From positions 1 to 39,818 of IMG/VR virus record IMGVR_UViG_3300048813_000063: DNA of 39,818 bases; one strand, written 5' to 3'. Origin of the DNA: a virus. Positions 38,979-39,818 of this stretch are shown here, piece by piece (within the stretch, counting starts at the first letter, position 1; every line of letters starts with the position of its first letter). The notes under the pieces were generated by a model, which did not search any database, was not told the origin of the DNA, and was given only the letters and a program-made list of their open reading frames with translations. The position numbers and the translations under genes were made by a program.

Positions 38979-39305
38979 GTGGCACAGTTCGCCATCCCGG
39001 CCCGCGTCCTCGCCAACGTCGAGGCCGCTCTCACCACCCTCCGGGGCATCGCTGCCCAGGTCACCGGCGCCAGGACGGCGCTCGATGGCCGGCTCGGCGG
39101 CTGCGGCCGATATGAGGCCGACGTGCTGACCAACCGCGCCGACGACATTGCGTGGTGCAACCAACGGCTCGCGCACTTTCGCGAGTTCGCGCCGCGCAAC
39201 GGCGTGGACGCCGAGGCCGTGCTGGCTGGGCTCGGCGGCGTCCCTGACCTCACCCCAAGCTCGGCCGCGGCCGACTGGCTGCGGGACAGCGCGCCTCCCG
39301 CGTAG
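38979..39305 (+). CDS. Hypothetical early phage protein
   Basis: The 108-residue product uses a GTG at 38979 with GGAGG upstream (inside the previous gene's end). It is helical: MAQFAIPARVLANVEAALTTLRGIAAQVTGARTALDGRLGGCG, then NRADDIAWCNQRLAHFREFAPRNGVDAEAVLAGLGG. Two Cys; no recognised family. It ends the operon begun at 37266; the 154 bases after it hold an AT-rich stretch with the second copy of the early promoter. Confidence 0.65.
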   Translation: MAQFAIPARVLANVEAALTTLRGIAAQVTGARTALDGRLGGCGRYEADVLTNRADDIAWCNQRLAHFREFAPRNGVDAEAVLAGLGGVPDLTPSSAAADWLRDSAPPA

Positions 39306-39391
39306 CCAGGCGGCGCCAGCGCGCGCACCCGACAGTCGAAGTATAGTCCGAAGTAATAGAGATAATATACTGTTGTTGTTACTCTTTTTAC

Positions 39392-39431
39392 TTGGTGCAA
39401 GAGTGTAACTATGCTATAAGATACTCACTAA
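39392..39431 (+). promoter_or_regulatory. Sigma70-like promoter, early unit 2
   Basis: TTGGTG (39392-39397), 17 bases, TATAAG (39415-39420); the 17-base block 39415-39431 is identical to 37226-37242. It precedes the gene starting at 39460. Confidence 0.6.
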
Positions 39432-39459
39432 CACCTTGCTCCGACCGAAAGTCACTCCG

Positions 39460-39818
39460 ATGGCCGCACGGATCACCAAGAAAGCCCAGAGAACCGCAGC
39501 ACTGCACGCGGCCTATGCGGCCCGCACCGGCATGGACAAGCGGTCCGCGAAGATCCTCGTGGCCGCCCACATCGTTAAGCCCGAAACGTTTGAAGACGAT
39601 CAGGGCAACGTGGTTCGGGTGTGGAAGTCGGCGGAAATGTCCTCCTACTCCAACGCCGACATCGCCTCGACCCTGCGCAACCGGGTTGCAGTCGAACCCA
39701 ACGAAATGCTCGGCACCGTCCCTCCCTCCGCGATCAAGTACTGCGTCACCAAGGGCTGGCTGGTCCCGAACGCAAGCAAGACCCTCTACAGCGTCACGCT
39801 GCGCGGCGCTGTCGATCT
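39460..39818 (+). CDS. Hypothetical early protein, 3' end outside window
   Basis: At least 119 codons from the ATG at 39460, open to the edge: MAARITKKAQRTAALHAAYAARTG, DKRSAKILVAAHIVKPETFEDDQGN, VWKSAEMSSYSNADIASTLRNRV and SAIKYCVTKGWLVPNAS. The protein is basic and helical at the start; the last segment resembles a wing-like turn. No family recognised. No good ribosome site is visible, yet codon usage and the shared promoter support it. Confidence 0.6.
   Translation, partial: MAARITKKAQRTAALHAAYAARTGMDKRSAKILVAAHIVKPETFEDDQGNVVRVWKSAEMSSYSNADIASTLRNRVAVEPNEMLGTVPPSAIKYCVTKGWLVPNASKTLYSVTLRGAVD

Noticed and set aside
1-39818. CRISPR arrays, tRNA or rRNA genes
   Set aside because: No regularly spaced direct repeats and no cloverleaf or conserved rRNA sequence were noticed on reading both strands.

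Overview
The window looks like a GC-rich proteobacterial chromosome, most likely alphaproteobacterial and perhaps Acetobacteraceae-like (inferred from base composition and gene style only). It holds a crippled type I restriction locus, a long run of prophage morphogenesis genes, and the start of an oppositely oriented small-gene region.

Left edge (1-4701). The 3' end of an insertion sequence (ISL3-like by its transposase tail) lies inside the end of hsdS. Leftward from 4701 the locus reads Phd/YefM-type antitoxin, about 20 codons of hsdM, hsdR, hsdS. The body of hsdM is gone and the last stretch of hsdS has been replaced by IS sequence, so the locus cannot work as a restriction-modification system as it stands.

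Prophage late block (4818-36278, nearly all on the minus strand). In transcription order: a Mom-like DNA-modification protein fused to a methyltransferase-like domain, a ParB/Srx-domain protein, P27-type small and HK97-type large terminase, prohead protease, HK97-fold capsid, three small head proteins, head-tail connector and adaptor, gp10-like and gp37-like tail completion proteins, an FN3 protein, an SGNH-hydrolase tail protein, a holin-like protein, then a complete Mu-like contractile tail (DUF2635, sheath, tube, tail chaperone with a -1 frameshift site, tape measure with a lysozyme-like domain, gpN fused to FN3 domains, two more tail proteins, hub, spike, gp46, gp47, gp48, fibre, fibre adaptor). 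This is a myovirus with an HK97-type head and a Mu-type tail. No portal gene is visible where it should be, between terminase and protease.

Accessory insert (about 10145-12264). Two plus-strand genes and a small ribbon-helix-helix gene interrupt the late block. The largest (10421-11509) is visibly lower in GC than its surroundings and resembles a moron.

Right edge (36279-39818, plus strand). A divergent intergenic region with a palindrome leads into a DUF488-like gene and a run of small, tightly packed genes including a DUF3560 protein. Two of these units share an identical 17-base block containing the -10 region of a sigma70-like promoter.

Two structural features cut across genes. An imperfect 110-145 bp palindromic element exactly fills two distant intergenic gaps in the late block (8286-8399 and 25353-25496). 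Three separate tail proteins share FN3 domains plus what looks like the same C-terminal beta module. No stretch longer than 300 bases lacks a gene; no tRNA, rRNA or CRISPR array was seen.
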